64,000 nucleotides of DNA, from positions 62,001 to 126,000 of the forward strand of contig JAKOGI010000083.1 of the NCBI GenBank assembly GCA_029747015.1. Direction: 5' to 3'. Below are positions 34,621 through 46,393 of the stretch, piece after piece (within the stretch, counting starts at the first letter, position 1; each line of letters opens with the position of its first letter). The notes beneath the pieces are model-generated. The model did no database searches. It was not told where the DNA came from and saw only the letters and a list, made by a program, of their open reading frames with translations. A program made the position numbers and the translations under genes. The DNA is from Carnegiea gigantea (taxonomy: Eukaryota > Streptophyta > Magnoliopsida > Caryophyllales > Cactaceae).

Positions 34621-35754
34621 TGATGGAGACCATCATGACCACTCTCGTACCTCCCCTTCTCAGCTCAAGGAACACCCCAACAAGCTCAAAGAGGCTAAAG
34701 AGTTTGCTATCCTTTGCAGAAAGGCCGTGACTATGCCGAAGGAATTCATACATAGCACCCTCATGCCATGCCCTGTTTTTGTCACTTGTTTACAACAACA
34801 TGTAATGGACCCACATGCTGAAGGTCCTTACATTATTCAAGCCTAGAAACTTAGCTTTCTTTCAAGACCAACCACATTCAATTTGGATATCATTTGGTTG
34901 GTAAAGTCTAGCTCACAAGTATATGGTATCCGGGCGCAGGGCAGTTTGGGCAGACTGTACTCTTTGGGCCATAACTTTTGATTGGCTGGTCCAAACTTAG
35001 CAAACTTACATTCCCTAGAAAATAGACTTCCTGAGATTTCCAACAAGCCTGAGAACATCGAATTTGGCCCAGTATTCTGAGAGATATGGCTCCTGGAATT
35101 TGAGGCTGCTGCAAATGTGAATGCAATTATTGCAATCCATGTGAACTTGGTATTTTACTCTTCATGTCGGCTGCTACCTCTTCCAATTCCGTGTGACTCT
35201 TTTTCTAGCAAACTTTGAATGTGTGAGATAAAGGATTCATACATCCATTTGAGCTTCTACACCCTTTTCACACCAAACATCCAAGAGACATACCTTTTCA
35301 CTCCTTGGTACATCCACATGAAGGGCTAGCTACAATGTACTTAGGTTTCTTTGTTTTCTGCACTTTTTTTTGTTTTCTTCGTACCTTTTCATAATGTAAG
35401 GCCTTTAGTATAAATAGGCCATAGCTTGAGGTTGTAAGCATTCACTTCCAACTTGAAATACAAGCAATACAAAGCAAGCATTTGAGTGTTCTCTCAATTG
35501 TGTTCTAAAGCCTAATTCTATATCTTGAGTGTGGTAACCTCAAGTGGTGTTCTAGGTCCCTTCTCTCATCTAGGTGGTGATTAAGTTCTGTATCCTAGAT
35601 TGAGTTAGGGGATTGCCCAAGTTATTTGGCTTGAGTGGCTCCAATTGGATTATCTCTAGTCAAATACTTGAACTATCTCATTTTTACTTTGTTCTTACCC
35701 CTCAAAAACCAAAAACACATCTTGTCTTGGTCATTTGTGCTCACTTATACATCA
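34621..35754 (+). repeat. Gypsy 5' LTR
   Basis: It starts TGATGGAGACC and ends ATACATCA, followed by TT and the primer-binding site. A TATAAATA box lies at 35409-35416. Confidence 0.93.
35409..35416 (+). promoter_or_regulatory. TATA box of the Gypsy 5' LTR
   Basis: TATAAATA lies in the context TTTAGTATAAATAGGCC and is conserved at 41112-41119. A transcript start about 30 bases downstream is expected. Confidence 0.6.
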
Positions 35755-35756
35755 TT

Positions 35757-35768
35757 TGGTATCAGAGC
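35757..35768 (+). other. Gypsy primer-binding site (initiator tRNA-Met)
   Basis: TGGTATCAGAGC, a perfect match to the usual plant site, two bases after the LTR. Confidence 0.92.
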
Positions 35769-35867
35769 AAGGTTGTTAAGTGACCAAGAACCATCCAAAT
35801 ACATCCCAAAAGCCAAAACACAAAAATACACAAATCAACAAAACCGTGAGAAAACAAAGACAGAGCA

Positions 35868-35979
35868 TTGGCACGGTGCCCCCGTGCTCCCAGACATGAC
35901 CGTGCCACGTCTCTTTCTGCCTTTAGTTTCGTCCAAAATATTGGCACGGTGCCACCATGCTTATAGGCACGATCGTGCC
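35868..35979 (+). other. Palindromic repeats in the Gypsy leader
   Basis: Between the primer site and gag, TTGGCACGGTGCC occurs at 35868 and 35941, GACCGTGCCAC at 35898, and the 14-base perfect palindrome GGCACGATCGTGCC at 35966-35979. They can pair with each other and with a second RNA molecule. The position suits an RNA dimerisation or packaging signal; that role is inference. Confidence 0.6.
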
Positions 35980-36029
35980 CCTCCTTTTCCCTGCAAAAAC
36001 AACCTTCCTTCAATTCTAAACACGGTAAA

Positions 36030-39000
36030 ATGTCTTCTAGCCGTATCCCAGAGCGAGTTGACGAGTTGGAAACGCAAGTAAAATTCCTCCAAACCCAAAT
36101 TGCCCAACTTATGAAAGAGAAAAGGAGATGGACCTGAAGCCCTTCTCACTCACGCACTCATATATACTCGGATGAATCCGAGAGAGAAGAGAGGAGCTAT
36201 ATTGTCAACTCAAGTGATGAAGAAACCCCTAGAAGAAGAAGGCAAGGGACTGGCCTTAGCGACTTTAGAGTCGACATTCCCGAATTTGAAGGCCAAATGG
36301 ATCCCGATCATTTCCTTGATTGGCTTCAAACCGTGGAACGTGTCTTTGAGTATAAAGAGGTGCCGGATGACAAGAAAGTGAAGCTAGTGGCCCTAAAGCT
36401 CCGGAAGTACGCTTCCATATGGTGGGCCAACCTTGTGGCCAAGAGAGCGAGAAATGGTAAAGGAAAGATTAGAACCTGGGCCAAGATGAAAGACAAACTT
36501 AAGGCCAAGTTCCTTCCCTCCCATTACATCCAAGACAACTACTTCAAGTTGCATCACCTCAAGCAAGGCTCCAAGAGCGTTGAGGAATACACCGGAGAGT
36601 TCGAGCAACTCCTTCTCAAGTGCGATTTGAGAGAAGATGATGCACAAACCATGGTAAGATACCTAAGTTGTCTTGATGATTCCATTGCCTATGTCATTGA
36701 ACTACATCCCTACTCCTCCCTAGATGACTTGAGTTCTCTTGCCTACAAGGTAGAGCAACAAAAGAAATCTAAGGGAAAAGGCACCGTTTCCAAAACCCCT
36801 TCCCGTCCTTACTCCACTCAAAAACCTCCCTACTTTTCCCCTAAAACACAAAACTCTCCCCAAACCAAAAGTGCCCCTCCCACCGCCCTTAACCCTTCCA
36901 CAAAAGAACCCCCAATGACAAAAGACAAGATTCGCTGTTTCCGTTATCAAGGCCTTGGGCATATTGCCTCTGAGTGCCCTAACAAACGGATTGTCTCTCT
37001 AGCCGAATACCAAGCCACCTTCGCGGAGCAACATGAAGAGGAAGGAGGAGAAGATTGTGAGTTAGAAAATGTGAAAGAAGTGGAAGAAGGCCCTGATGAA
37101 GGAGAGCTACTTGTCATTCGAAGAGCATTGAGTGGATTTGCCACTCAAGATAATCTGGAACAAAGAGAGGCTATCTTTCATACAAGGTGCACAGTTGGAG
37201 GGAAGGTATGCTCCCTCATCATAGATGGAGGTAGTTGTGCAAATGTTGCCTCCAAGACTATGGTTGACAAGCTTAAACTTCAAGCCACTCCTCACCCTAA
37301 GCCTTACACCATCCAATGGTTGAATCAAGGCAAAGGTATACAAATCTCTCACCAATGTCTTGTCTCTCTCTCCATTGGAAAACATTACAAGGATGAGGTA
37401 TGGTGTGATATAGTTCCCATGGATGCTTGTCACATCCTATTGGGAAGGCCTTGGTTGTTTGATAAAAGTGTTATCCATGATGGCCGGATGAACACTTATT
37501 CCTTCCAAAAAGACCAAAAGAAAATCACCCTCACCCCTCTCAAACCCACCTCCACTACAAAATCCAAAGACAATCCTCACTTGGATGTCTTTCTCACCAC
37601 CCTTCTCAAATCCCAACATCATGAGTTTGAGTCTTTCAAAGACTTGATTCTCCTACAAGATGAGCTAGAATCCCCATCTCCCTTACACCCTCTACTCACC
37701 CCTCTCCTACAAACCTTCCACCATATGTTCCCACAAGAAATTCCCCATGGCCTTCCTCCACCGAGATCCATACAACACAAGATTGACCTTATTCCAGGAT
37801 CCGTTCTTCCCAATAAGTCGGCCTATCGAATGACTCCAAAAGAAACCCAAGAAATCCAAAGGCAAGTGGATGATCTCTTGTCTAAGGGATTGATTCGAGA
37901 AAGCCTAAGCCCATGTGTCGTGCCTGCCCTCCTTGTACCCAAAAAGGATGGTAGCATGCGAATGTGTGTGGATAGCCGGCCATCAATAAAATCACTATCA
38001 AGTACCGGTATCCTATCCCCGGTTGGAAGACCTTCTTGATGAGCTTCATGGTGCCACCATCTTTTCTAAAATTGATCTTAGAAGTGGCTACTATCAAATT
38101 CGGATTTTCGAAGGAGATGAATGGAAAACCGCCTTTAAGACTAAAGGAGGTTTGTATGAATGGCTTATCATGCCATTTGGGCTAACCAATGCCCCTAGCA
38201 CTTTTATGAGGCTTATGAACCAAGTTCTAAAGCCCTTGATTGATATTTGTGTGGTCGTCTATTTTGACGATATCTTGATCTATAGCAAGACCGAAGAAGA
38301 GCATGCCCATCATCTTCAACAAGTTTTGGAGATCTTGTCTCAAGAGCAATTATATGGGAATTTAGAGAAGTGCCATTTCTTCACTTCCCAAGTGATATTT
38401 TTGGGCTACATTGTGTCCGCCCAAGGAATTCAAGTTGATGAGAGCAAGATCAAGGCTATTCAAGAGTAGCCTACTCCTACTTCTATCACTCAAGTAAGGA
38501 GTTTCCATGGCCTAGCATCCTTTTACCGGAGGTTTGTTCGTGACTTTAGCACTATTGTGGCTCCCATGACCGAAGTGCTAAAGGGGAAAGATTTTACTTG
38601 AAATGAGCAAGCACAACGTGCATTTGAAGAAATCAAGAAGAGACTCACTTGTGCACCCGTCCTAGCCTTGCCCGACTTTTCAAAGATATTCGAAGTAGAG
38701 TGTGGCGCATCCGGGATAGGGATTGGAGCTGTCCTTTCCCAAGAGAAGAAGCCAATAGCCTTCTTTAGTGAAAAACTAAACGAAGCTAAAAAGAAATACT
38801 CCACTTACGACAAAGAATTCTATGCCATCATTCGGGCTTTGAAGTATTGGCGTCAGTACCTAGTAGGAGGGGAGTTTATCCTCCATTCCGACCACGAGGC
38901 ACTCAAATACATACAAGGTTAACACAAGCTCAACCCGAGGCATGCCAAGTGGGTAGAATATCTTCAATCATTCCACTTCATCATCCAACACAAGGCGGGA

Positions 39001-40549
39001 AAACTTAATAAAGGAGCCGATGCACTCTCCCGTAGGTACTTACTTCTTTCTACTTAAGTACCAAAGTTCTTGGCTTTGAAGTTGTGAAAGAGTTGTACCT
39101 AAGTGATGAGGACTTTAAAGACATCTCTGAGAAGTGTTCTAAACACCCCCACGGGGTGTTCCATATGGAGGATGGTTTCTTGTTCAAGGGTTCACGCTTG
39201 TGCATTCCCAAGTGTGGATTTCGAGAACTCCTTATCCAAGAGCTCCATGGAGGAGCCTTAGCCGGCCACTTTGGAATGGAAAAGACATGTGCTATGCTGA
39301 AGGAGCACTATTATTGGCCACATATGTCTAAAGATGTGGAACACTTTGTAAAAAGATGCTCCATTTGTAAAATGGCCAAGAGTCATGTTCTTTCACAAGG
39401 CTTGTACTCCCCTCTTCCTATTCCTCAAGCTCCATGGGAGGATATAAGCCTTGACTTCATCACGGGTTTGCCAAGAACCCAAAGGAACAAAGACTCTATC
39501 ATGGTGGTGGTAGACCGCTTCTCAAAAATGGCACATTTTGTTCCTTGCCATACCACCAATGATGCCTCGCATGTAGCCAATTTATACTTCAAGGAAATTG
39601 TTAGGCTACATGGAGTACCCAAGAGCATGGTGTCCGACCGAGACAGCAAGTTTCTTAGCCATTTTTGGCTAACATTGTGGCGTAAGATGGGCACCCAACT
39701 CAAATTCAGCACTTCATGTCACCCACAAACTGACGGCCAAACGGAAGTCACCAATAGGACTTTGAGCACCTTACTTAGAGTCCTTGTGAAGAAGAACATC
39801 AAGAGCTGGGATGATATGTTACCTCATGTCGAGTTTGCCTTCAATTGAGCTCCAAGTAAAGCAACTCATCTCTCTCCCTTCCAAGTCGTGTATGGCCACA
39901 ATCCAAAGAGCCCTCTTGATCTTATCCCTATTCCAACTCCCACCAAGTTTAGTTGGGAAGTCGAGAAAAGGGCCAAAGAAATCTAAGACCTACATGTCTA
40001 AGTTCGTGATAGCATTGCCAAAGCCAATGAGAGGGCCATGCACCATGCCAACAAGCACAAAAGAGAGGTCCATTTCAACCTGGAGATTTGGTGTGGATCC
40101 ATTTGAGGAAGGAACGATTTCCTTCCAAGCGAAAATCCAAGTTGATGCCTAGGTCGGATGGGCCATTCGAAATCATTGAGAAGGTCGGCCCTAATGCATA
40201 TAAAGTAGACCTTCCCGGAGATTATGGAGTCTCGGCAACATTTAATGTCTCCAATCTTAGTCCCTACTTTGAAGATGAAACTCTTCCAAGTTTGAGGACA
40301 AACTCTCTCCTACCCGGGGAGAATGATGGAGACCATCATGACCGCTCTCGTACCTCCCCTTCTCAGCTCAAGGAAGACCCCAACAAGCTCAAAGAGGCTA
40401 AAGAGTTTGCTATCCTCTGCAGAAAGGCCGTGACTATGCCGGAGGAATTCATACATAGCCCCCTCACGCCATGCCCGGTTTTTGTCACTTGTTTACAACA
40501 ACATGTAATGGACCCACATGCTGAAGGTCCTTACATTATTCAAGCCTAG
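36030..40549 (+). pseudogene. gag-pol: Gypsy gag-pol polyprotein, multiply broken
   Basis: The ATG at 36030 (MSSSRIPERVDELETQ) is in frame with Gag. A TGA at 36135-36137 interrupts it. The Gag core has WWANLVAKRAR and LLLKCDLREDD. The knuckle at about 36936 reads CFRYQGLGHIASEC, with Tyr at the second Cys. The protease segment has LIIDGGSCANVASK near 37218. RT is split by two one-base deletions around 37980-38025, then has LRSGYYQIR and the catalytic YFDDILIY at about 38260. RNase H follows ([25 protein letters not shown]), with stops near 38467, 38599 and 38920. The integrase (39084-39848) has the HHCC-type region ([11 protein letters not shown]), [11 protein letters not shown] and [17 protein letters not shown], then stops. 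The C-terminal part (40088-40549, SDGPFEIIEKVGPNAYK) runs into the LTR. Confidence 0.92.
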
Positions 40550-41458
40550 AAACGTAGCTTTCTTTCAAGACCAACCACGTTCAATTTGGATATCATTTGG
40601 TTGGTAAAATCTGGCTCACAAGTATATGGTATCCGGGCGCAGGGCAGTTTGGGCAGTCTGTACTCTTTGGGCCATAACTTTTGATTGGCTGGTCCAAACT
40701 TAGCAAACTTACATTCCCTGGAAAATAGACTTCCTGAGCTTTCCAACAAGCCCGAGAACATCGAATTTGGCCCAGTATTCTGAGAGATATGGCTCCTGGA
40801 AGTTGAGGCTGCTGCAAATGTGAATGCAATTATTGCAATCCATGTGAACTTGGTATTTTACTCTTCATGTCGGCTGCTACCTCCTCCAATTCCGTGTGAC
40901 TCTTTTTCTAGCAAACTTTGAATGTGTGAGATAAAGGATTCATGCATCCATTTGAGCTTCTACACCCTTTTCACACCAAACATCCAAGAGACACACCTTT
41001 TCACTCCTTGGTACATCCACATGAAGGGCTAGCTACAATGTACTTAGGTTTCTTTGTTTTCTGCACTTTTTTTTGTTTTCTTCGTACCTTTTCATAATGT
41101 AAGGCCTTTAGTATAAATAGGCCATAGCTTGAGGTTGTAAGCATTCACTTCCAACTTGAAATACAAGCAATACAAAGCAAGCATTTGAGTGTTCTCTCAA
41201 TTGTGTTCTAAAGCCTAGTTCTATATCTTGAGTGTGGCAACCTCAAGTGGTGTTCTAGGTCCCTTCCCTCATCTAGGTGGTGATTAACTTCTGTATGCTA
41301 GATTGAGTTAGGGGATTGCCCAATTTATTTGGCTTGAGTGGCTCCAATTGGATTATCTCTAGTCAAATACTTGAACTCTCTCATTTTTACTTTGTTCTTA
41401 CCCCTCAAAAACCAAAAAACACATCTTGTCTTGGTCATTTGTGCTCACTTATACATTA
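40324..41458 (+). repeat. Gypsy 3' LTR
   Basis: It follows the purine-rich CGGGGAGAA and ends ATACATTA. The terminal CA of the 5' LTR has become TA here. A TATAAATA box is at 41112-41119. The last pol frame continues into this LTR to 40549. Confidence 0.93.
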
Positions 41459-41463
41459 ATGAA
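41459..41463. repeat. Target-site duplication of the Gypsy element (right), ATGAA
   Basis: This copy matches 34616-34620 and fixes the right LTR edge at 41458 even though its terminal C is mutated. Confidence 0.85.
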
Positions 41464-42189
41464 GAACTAAAGGATGAAACTGATGGTAGCTTGGGCCTGG
41501 TGAAAGAGCTGGATGTATCTGCTCATTGCAGCTGCTCAAGAGGATCTTCATTGGTGTATTATTGTTGGTATGTGTCCGTGTGGTTGGCTTTCCCATGAGC
41601 CACAATATGGGGTAAGCATGGCGAGTGAAAAGGAGACAGTGTCTACCATTTCCAAGGCTTTTTTTCAAAATGCCATTTCACGGCCTGCTCATTTTCTCTG
41701 AGTTGTGTTGTACAAGCATTAAAGTTTGTTTATTTTGAAGGTTTAGGAGTACGATCTCCACCGGTGCTGGGTACGTCTTCCCTTTTATTTCCATTTTTAT
41801 ATTGGCATCATAAATTGTATGTTAGTGAATTCTTTCATTGTATCATGGAGTAGATCTCATATCAGAGAGCAATTAGTAGTGTCCAAAGATGCACAAATGT
41901 TGTGCCTCCTCCAAGAAGTAGCATGGTCTCTTGGGCATGCTTGGGCATGTTTACTAGAGGCAAAAGATAGAACCCTTTTTAATTGAATTTGTTTCTTTTC
42001 GCAGTGGCATTACATCTGTCTTCCAATTTCATGGTATCTTCACAAGTATGAACGAAGTTTTTTGTTACCTCTTTTCTGGATATTTGGATAGCCTCCAATG
42101 GACGTATTTTTTAGGTTGGCTGTTTCATGTAGTTGGGTGTTTAGTTGAGAAGGGGTGGATGGTATGCTGCTGGTGTTGTTTAGGATTAG
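41464..42189. other. Unassigned segment between the Gypsy element and the LINE ORF2
   Basis: An open stretch continues to about 41700 (ELDVSAHCSCSRGSSLVYYC) without a recognisable domain, then AT-rich noncoding DNA follows. This may be the 5' part of the LINE. Confidence 0.4.
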
Positions 42190-45100
42190 TGCGTGTATTT
42201 AACTATTTCTTTGAAAATTATTAGTTGGAATGTTCAAGGTGCAAAAAGAGCTCAAGTCCTTGAGGAGGTTATAATCCTTAAACGTGCCACCCATCCGGAT
42301 ATTCTCTTCTTACTAGAAACTATGACTAATGAGAAGAACACTCGTCTTATTATTAAAAAAATGGGATTTGATCATTTTGATTTTGTCCTCCCAATCAATC
42401 ACTCAGGAGGAATTTGGGTTCTCTGAAATAACAATAATTGTCATGCGTCAGTCCTAGCGAAAGAGAACCGTGCTCTTCACATGTTAGTCCACGACCCTGC
42501 AAACTCTAAAAATATCCTCATTTTCGGAGTTTATGGGCCTACACAGGCTCGTGAAAAAGATTATTTTTGGGAACAATTAGTCCGAATGAACAGTGTTATT
42601 GATTTACCACGAATTTTAGTAGGAGATTTTAATGAATTGGAATTATTAACTGATAAATGAGGGGGTACTTCTCCGTCATTACGAAGGACGGAACGGCTTA
42701 CGCCCTTTTTGTCTACATTTCAAGTGGAATCCATTGTCGTCAATGGTAAGGCTTTTAATTGGAAAAAACGTATTAATGGATCATGGATATTCGAAAAGCT
42801 AGATAGAGGCATAGCAAGGGAATACTACATTAATTTATATCCATATTTATGCGCCACCCATGGTTCCTTTACCTTTTCGGATCACTGCCCTATTATTATT
42901 AGCACGATTGCGGAGCACACTCAGCACAAGCCGTATCCATTTCGATTTCAATCCTTTTGGACTAAGTACCAAGCAGTTGACGAGATCATTTCCAAAAACT
43001 GGCAAACCACAGTCAAAGGTACTAAGATGTTTAAGTTCATTCATAGGTTAAAAGCTATTAAAAATAGGATCAAGCCATGGGCCAAATCGACCTTTGGTAA
43101 TTTTCAAGATAAAGTTCAGCGTAACCTGGATAAAATTAATTATGTGGAAGAAAAATTAGTAGTCAACCCAACAAGTCTTCGGCTGAACAATTGGCTTCTT
43201 CGGCTTATTAAACAGAGAGAAAAAATGTTATTATTTAATCAAAAGTACTGGGGTCGATTAGCTCGGAAGGAATGGCTTGTTAAGGTTGATCGGAACTCTA
43301 CATGTTTTCAAAGGAGGGCCAATATTCGTCGTAAAAAACAGGAAATCACTAAGTTAAAAGATAACTCTGGTATTTGGATTGATGATCCCCTTTATATTAG
43401 GCAAAAAAATTTAATAGATTATTCAGAAAGATTTAAATCTTTATATGGGACTCCAAGAAGTTTTCCTGCATTGGGGCTTCGCTCCTTAATTACACAGCAA
43501 GAGAATGAGTAGCTCACCTAACTACCATCTACGTAAGAAATTAAAAAGATTGTGTTTGAAATTAATCCTAATAAAACACCTGGACTACATGGCTTTAGTG
43601 CAGATTTTGCCCAACATTACTAGGATTTAATTGGAGGAGAGCTAGTTGAATGCATCAAGGATTTCTTTTTGCATGGTAAGCTATTAAAAGAACTTAATCA
43701 TGCTTTTATTACATTGAGCTGGCTCAACCACAGACGACATACCACTTTCGCCCAATTAGTCTGTGCTCAACTTTATATAAAGTTATTTCTAAAATTCTGG
43801 TGTCGAGACTAATACCGTTGTTGGATAATTTAGTTTCACCATTCCAAAGTGCCTTTATTCCAAGACGTTCGATTCATGACAACATTCTTATCACTCATGA
43901 GATCATGCATAAGTTCAAAATGTCTAAAGGAAAAACGGCATGGGCAGCTATTAAACTTGATATGGAAAAGGCATATGATAAGCTTGAATGGGACTTTTTG
44001 TTTGCATGCCTATCTCAAATGGGATTCCATTCCAGATACATCGGTTGGATTAAGGAATGTGTAACGACAGTTTCGTATTCTATGCTAATTAATAATACCT
44101 CCTAGGGATTCTTCAGACCATCTAAGGGAATCAGGCAGGGCGATCCTCTATCATCTTATTTATTTATCCTATGTATGAATGTCTTCGTGTCTGCATTATG
44201 TGATTTAGCCACGGACACTAAATCGGGGGTGGGTGTTCGGATTTCCCCAAGCACGCCCATCATTCCCTACCTATTTTTTTGCTGATGATAGCCTTTTATT
44301 TTGTAAAATCAAACTTGCCTCTTACAGGAAGCTAAAAAATATTATAAATGAGTTCTGTAAACTATCCGAACGGCTTATTAATTTTTAGAAGTCGTCGGTT
44401 GTTGTTTCCAAAAATGCAACTAACGCTCAAAAATAGACAGTTGCGGCCGTATTCAATATCCCTTGAAGAGAGTCTTTGGGAAAGTATCTTGGTTGTCTTG
44501 TTTTCCAAGGAAAACCTAAATCATTGTCATTCGCTGATGTTTTAGGGAAGGCAACGGCCAAGATGGAATCTTGGAAAGCAAATAGTTTCTCCAAAGCAGG
44601 TAGAGCAGTGCTTATTCAATCAAATCTGGAATCTTTGCCAACTCATACAATGTAATATTTTGAATTACCAAAAAAGACTACAACACTTTTAGACAGAGTC
44701 AACAAATGATTTTTTTGAAAGAAATCGGGGAATGATAATGGCTTGCCAATGGTAGCATGGGACAAGATTTGTCAACCTAAAAGTTTAGATGGACTAGGAT
44801 TAAGGAAAACGGAAGCGGTCAACTTCGCTTTCAAGCTAAACTAGCTTGGAAAGTACTTTGGGGGAATGAGGGCTTATGGACCTCTGTCATGAAACATAAA
44901 TATCTCAAGTCTAATAGCTTATTAGAATGTAAAACTAAAAGCTCAGACTCTCCTGTTTGGAAAAGTGTTCTAAAAAGCAGGGTCTTACTTAGGAAAGGCA
45001 TTAGATGGAATGTGGGTAAAGGGGATCGAATTATGTTTTGGTGGGATAATTGGTGTGATAATGCCAACCTAGTGGATCTATTAGGCCTTGATATAGCCAG

Positions 45101-46393
45101 TATACAAAATCCAGAACTTAGAGTCAGTGACATCATTGCTAATGATAAATGCTGGGATATTGATAAAATTCGGCTAATAGTTACACCTGAAGATATTGTT
45201 TAGAAAATAATTGGAATACCATTGCCTCAAATTGAGGCTGAGGACTCTTTCTATTAGGGATTCACAGGCTTTGGGCAATTCAGTACCAAAACTGCAACAT
45301 GGGCAGCTCATAAGAATTTTGACTTAAACAATCCAAAATGGGCTTTTAACTGAATCTGGAAACTGGATGTAATGCCAAAGATTAAAGTTTTTCTATGGCA
45401 GACATTGCATAATGCATTGCCACTACATGGAGTCCTCGTTAAAAGAGGTATGTCGATTGACCCTTCCTGTCCACTCTACAAGGATGATATTGAAACTACA
45501 TGTCATCTGTTCTGGGAATGTTCCCTTACGAGAAGAATCTGGAACCTAGCACAGCAGCATAAGTGGATCCTAATGCAGTATGTACCGTTAGGGCACCGAT
45601 GTTTAACACAATTGATTAGACAATATCGCCTAAGCCCGAATCCAAAAATCATCAGAAAGCTCACTTTTTTACTATGGAGGATTTGGAAGGGTAGAAACGA
45701 ATTGGTTTTCTAAAATCGATAGCTCAATCCCATAAGAATTCTAATTAGTGTTAAAAAAGCCTTTGCAGAATGGGAAATCCGAACTTGCATATCGAAGGGT
45801 TTCGCTTTTAAGGGGATTGATCTTCCGCGTTCACTTCAAACTATATTGTGAGGTGGAATGCCCCCCAATGAGGATTCGTCAAACTCAACTTTGACGGATC
45901 TCGCTTCCACAACTCTACGGCGGGCGATTTCATCATCCGCGATTGGGTGGGTAATTTAATCAAAGCAGGCGCAGCACCCTATGGAGATTCCTCAATCCTA
46001 GTTGCTGAAACTCGAGCGCTTTTTGATGGATTCCACGAAGTGGTTAAGGCAGGCTTCAAGTATTTGGTTGTTGAAGGAGATAACACTACGGTCATACATG
46101 CAATCAAAGGCATAATCTACACACCTTAGAAGATTAGTTTCATTGTCAAAGATATTTCGCACTATTTGAACAAAATGTCACAGGTCACCTTATCACATAA
46201 TTATCGGGAAACAAATATGGCAGCTGATTGGTTGGCAAAGTTGGGTCACGAGCTACCGTCTTTCGCTACGTGGGAATCCCCACCATCTTCTGAGCTTAAG
46301 GATATTTTAGATGCTGATTTGATGGGGCGTGCTCTTGTGAGAAAAGGCGCCTAATCTCTCCTTTTACCACTTACCTTTGTTTTAAAAAAAAAA
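42190..46393 (+). pseudogene. LINE (L1-type) ORF2 with endonuclease, RT, zinc-binding and RNase H regions
   Basis: Non-LTR retrotransposon. The endonuclease region has KIISWNVQGAKRAQV, ILVGDFNE near 42615 and FTFSDHCPIII near 42875. RT has PISLCSTLYKVISKIL, FQSAFIPRRSIHDNILITHE, KLDMEKAYDKLEWDFL near 43960, GIRQGDPLSSYLF and FADDSLLFCK near 44280. The zinc-binding region after RT has PKIKVFLWQTLHNALPLHG (45372 on) and CHLFWECSLTRRIW. A plant-type RNase H domain (LNFDGSRFHN, AETRAL, VVEGDNTTVIHAI, MAADWLAKLGHE) ends near 46354. A ten-A run at 46384-46393 may be the 3' tail. Many stops and frameshifts (for example near 42426, 42660, 43510, 44103 and 44387) make it dead. Confidence 0.88.

Larger units (their letters stand above)
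34621..41458 (+). mobile_element. Gypsy LTR retrotransposon, full length but degenerate
   Basis: LTRs of about 1.13 kb (34621-35754 and 40324-41458), starting TGATGGAGACC, flank a plus-strand gag-protease-RT-RNase H-integrase region. That order is Gypsy. The target duplication ATGAA lies at 34616-34620 and 41459-41463. The tRNA-Met primer site is at 35757-35768. The LTR start, the integrase style and a last reading frame that enters the 3' LTR recall the CRM chromovirus clade, but I see no clear chromodomain. The coding region has many stops, mostly explained by C-to-T or G-to-A changes, plus single-base deletions. Confidence 0.95.

Noticed and set aside
35755..36029. Host gene leader with GGCACGG repeats
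   Set aside because: The segment lies between the Gypsy primer-binding site and gag, so it is the element's own leader.
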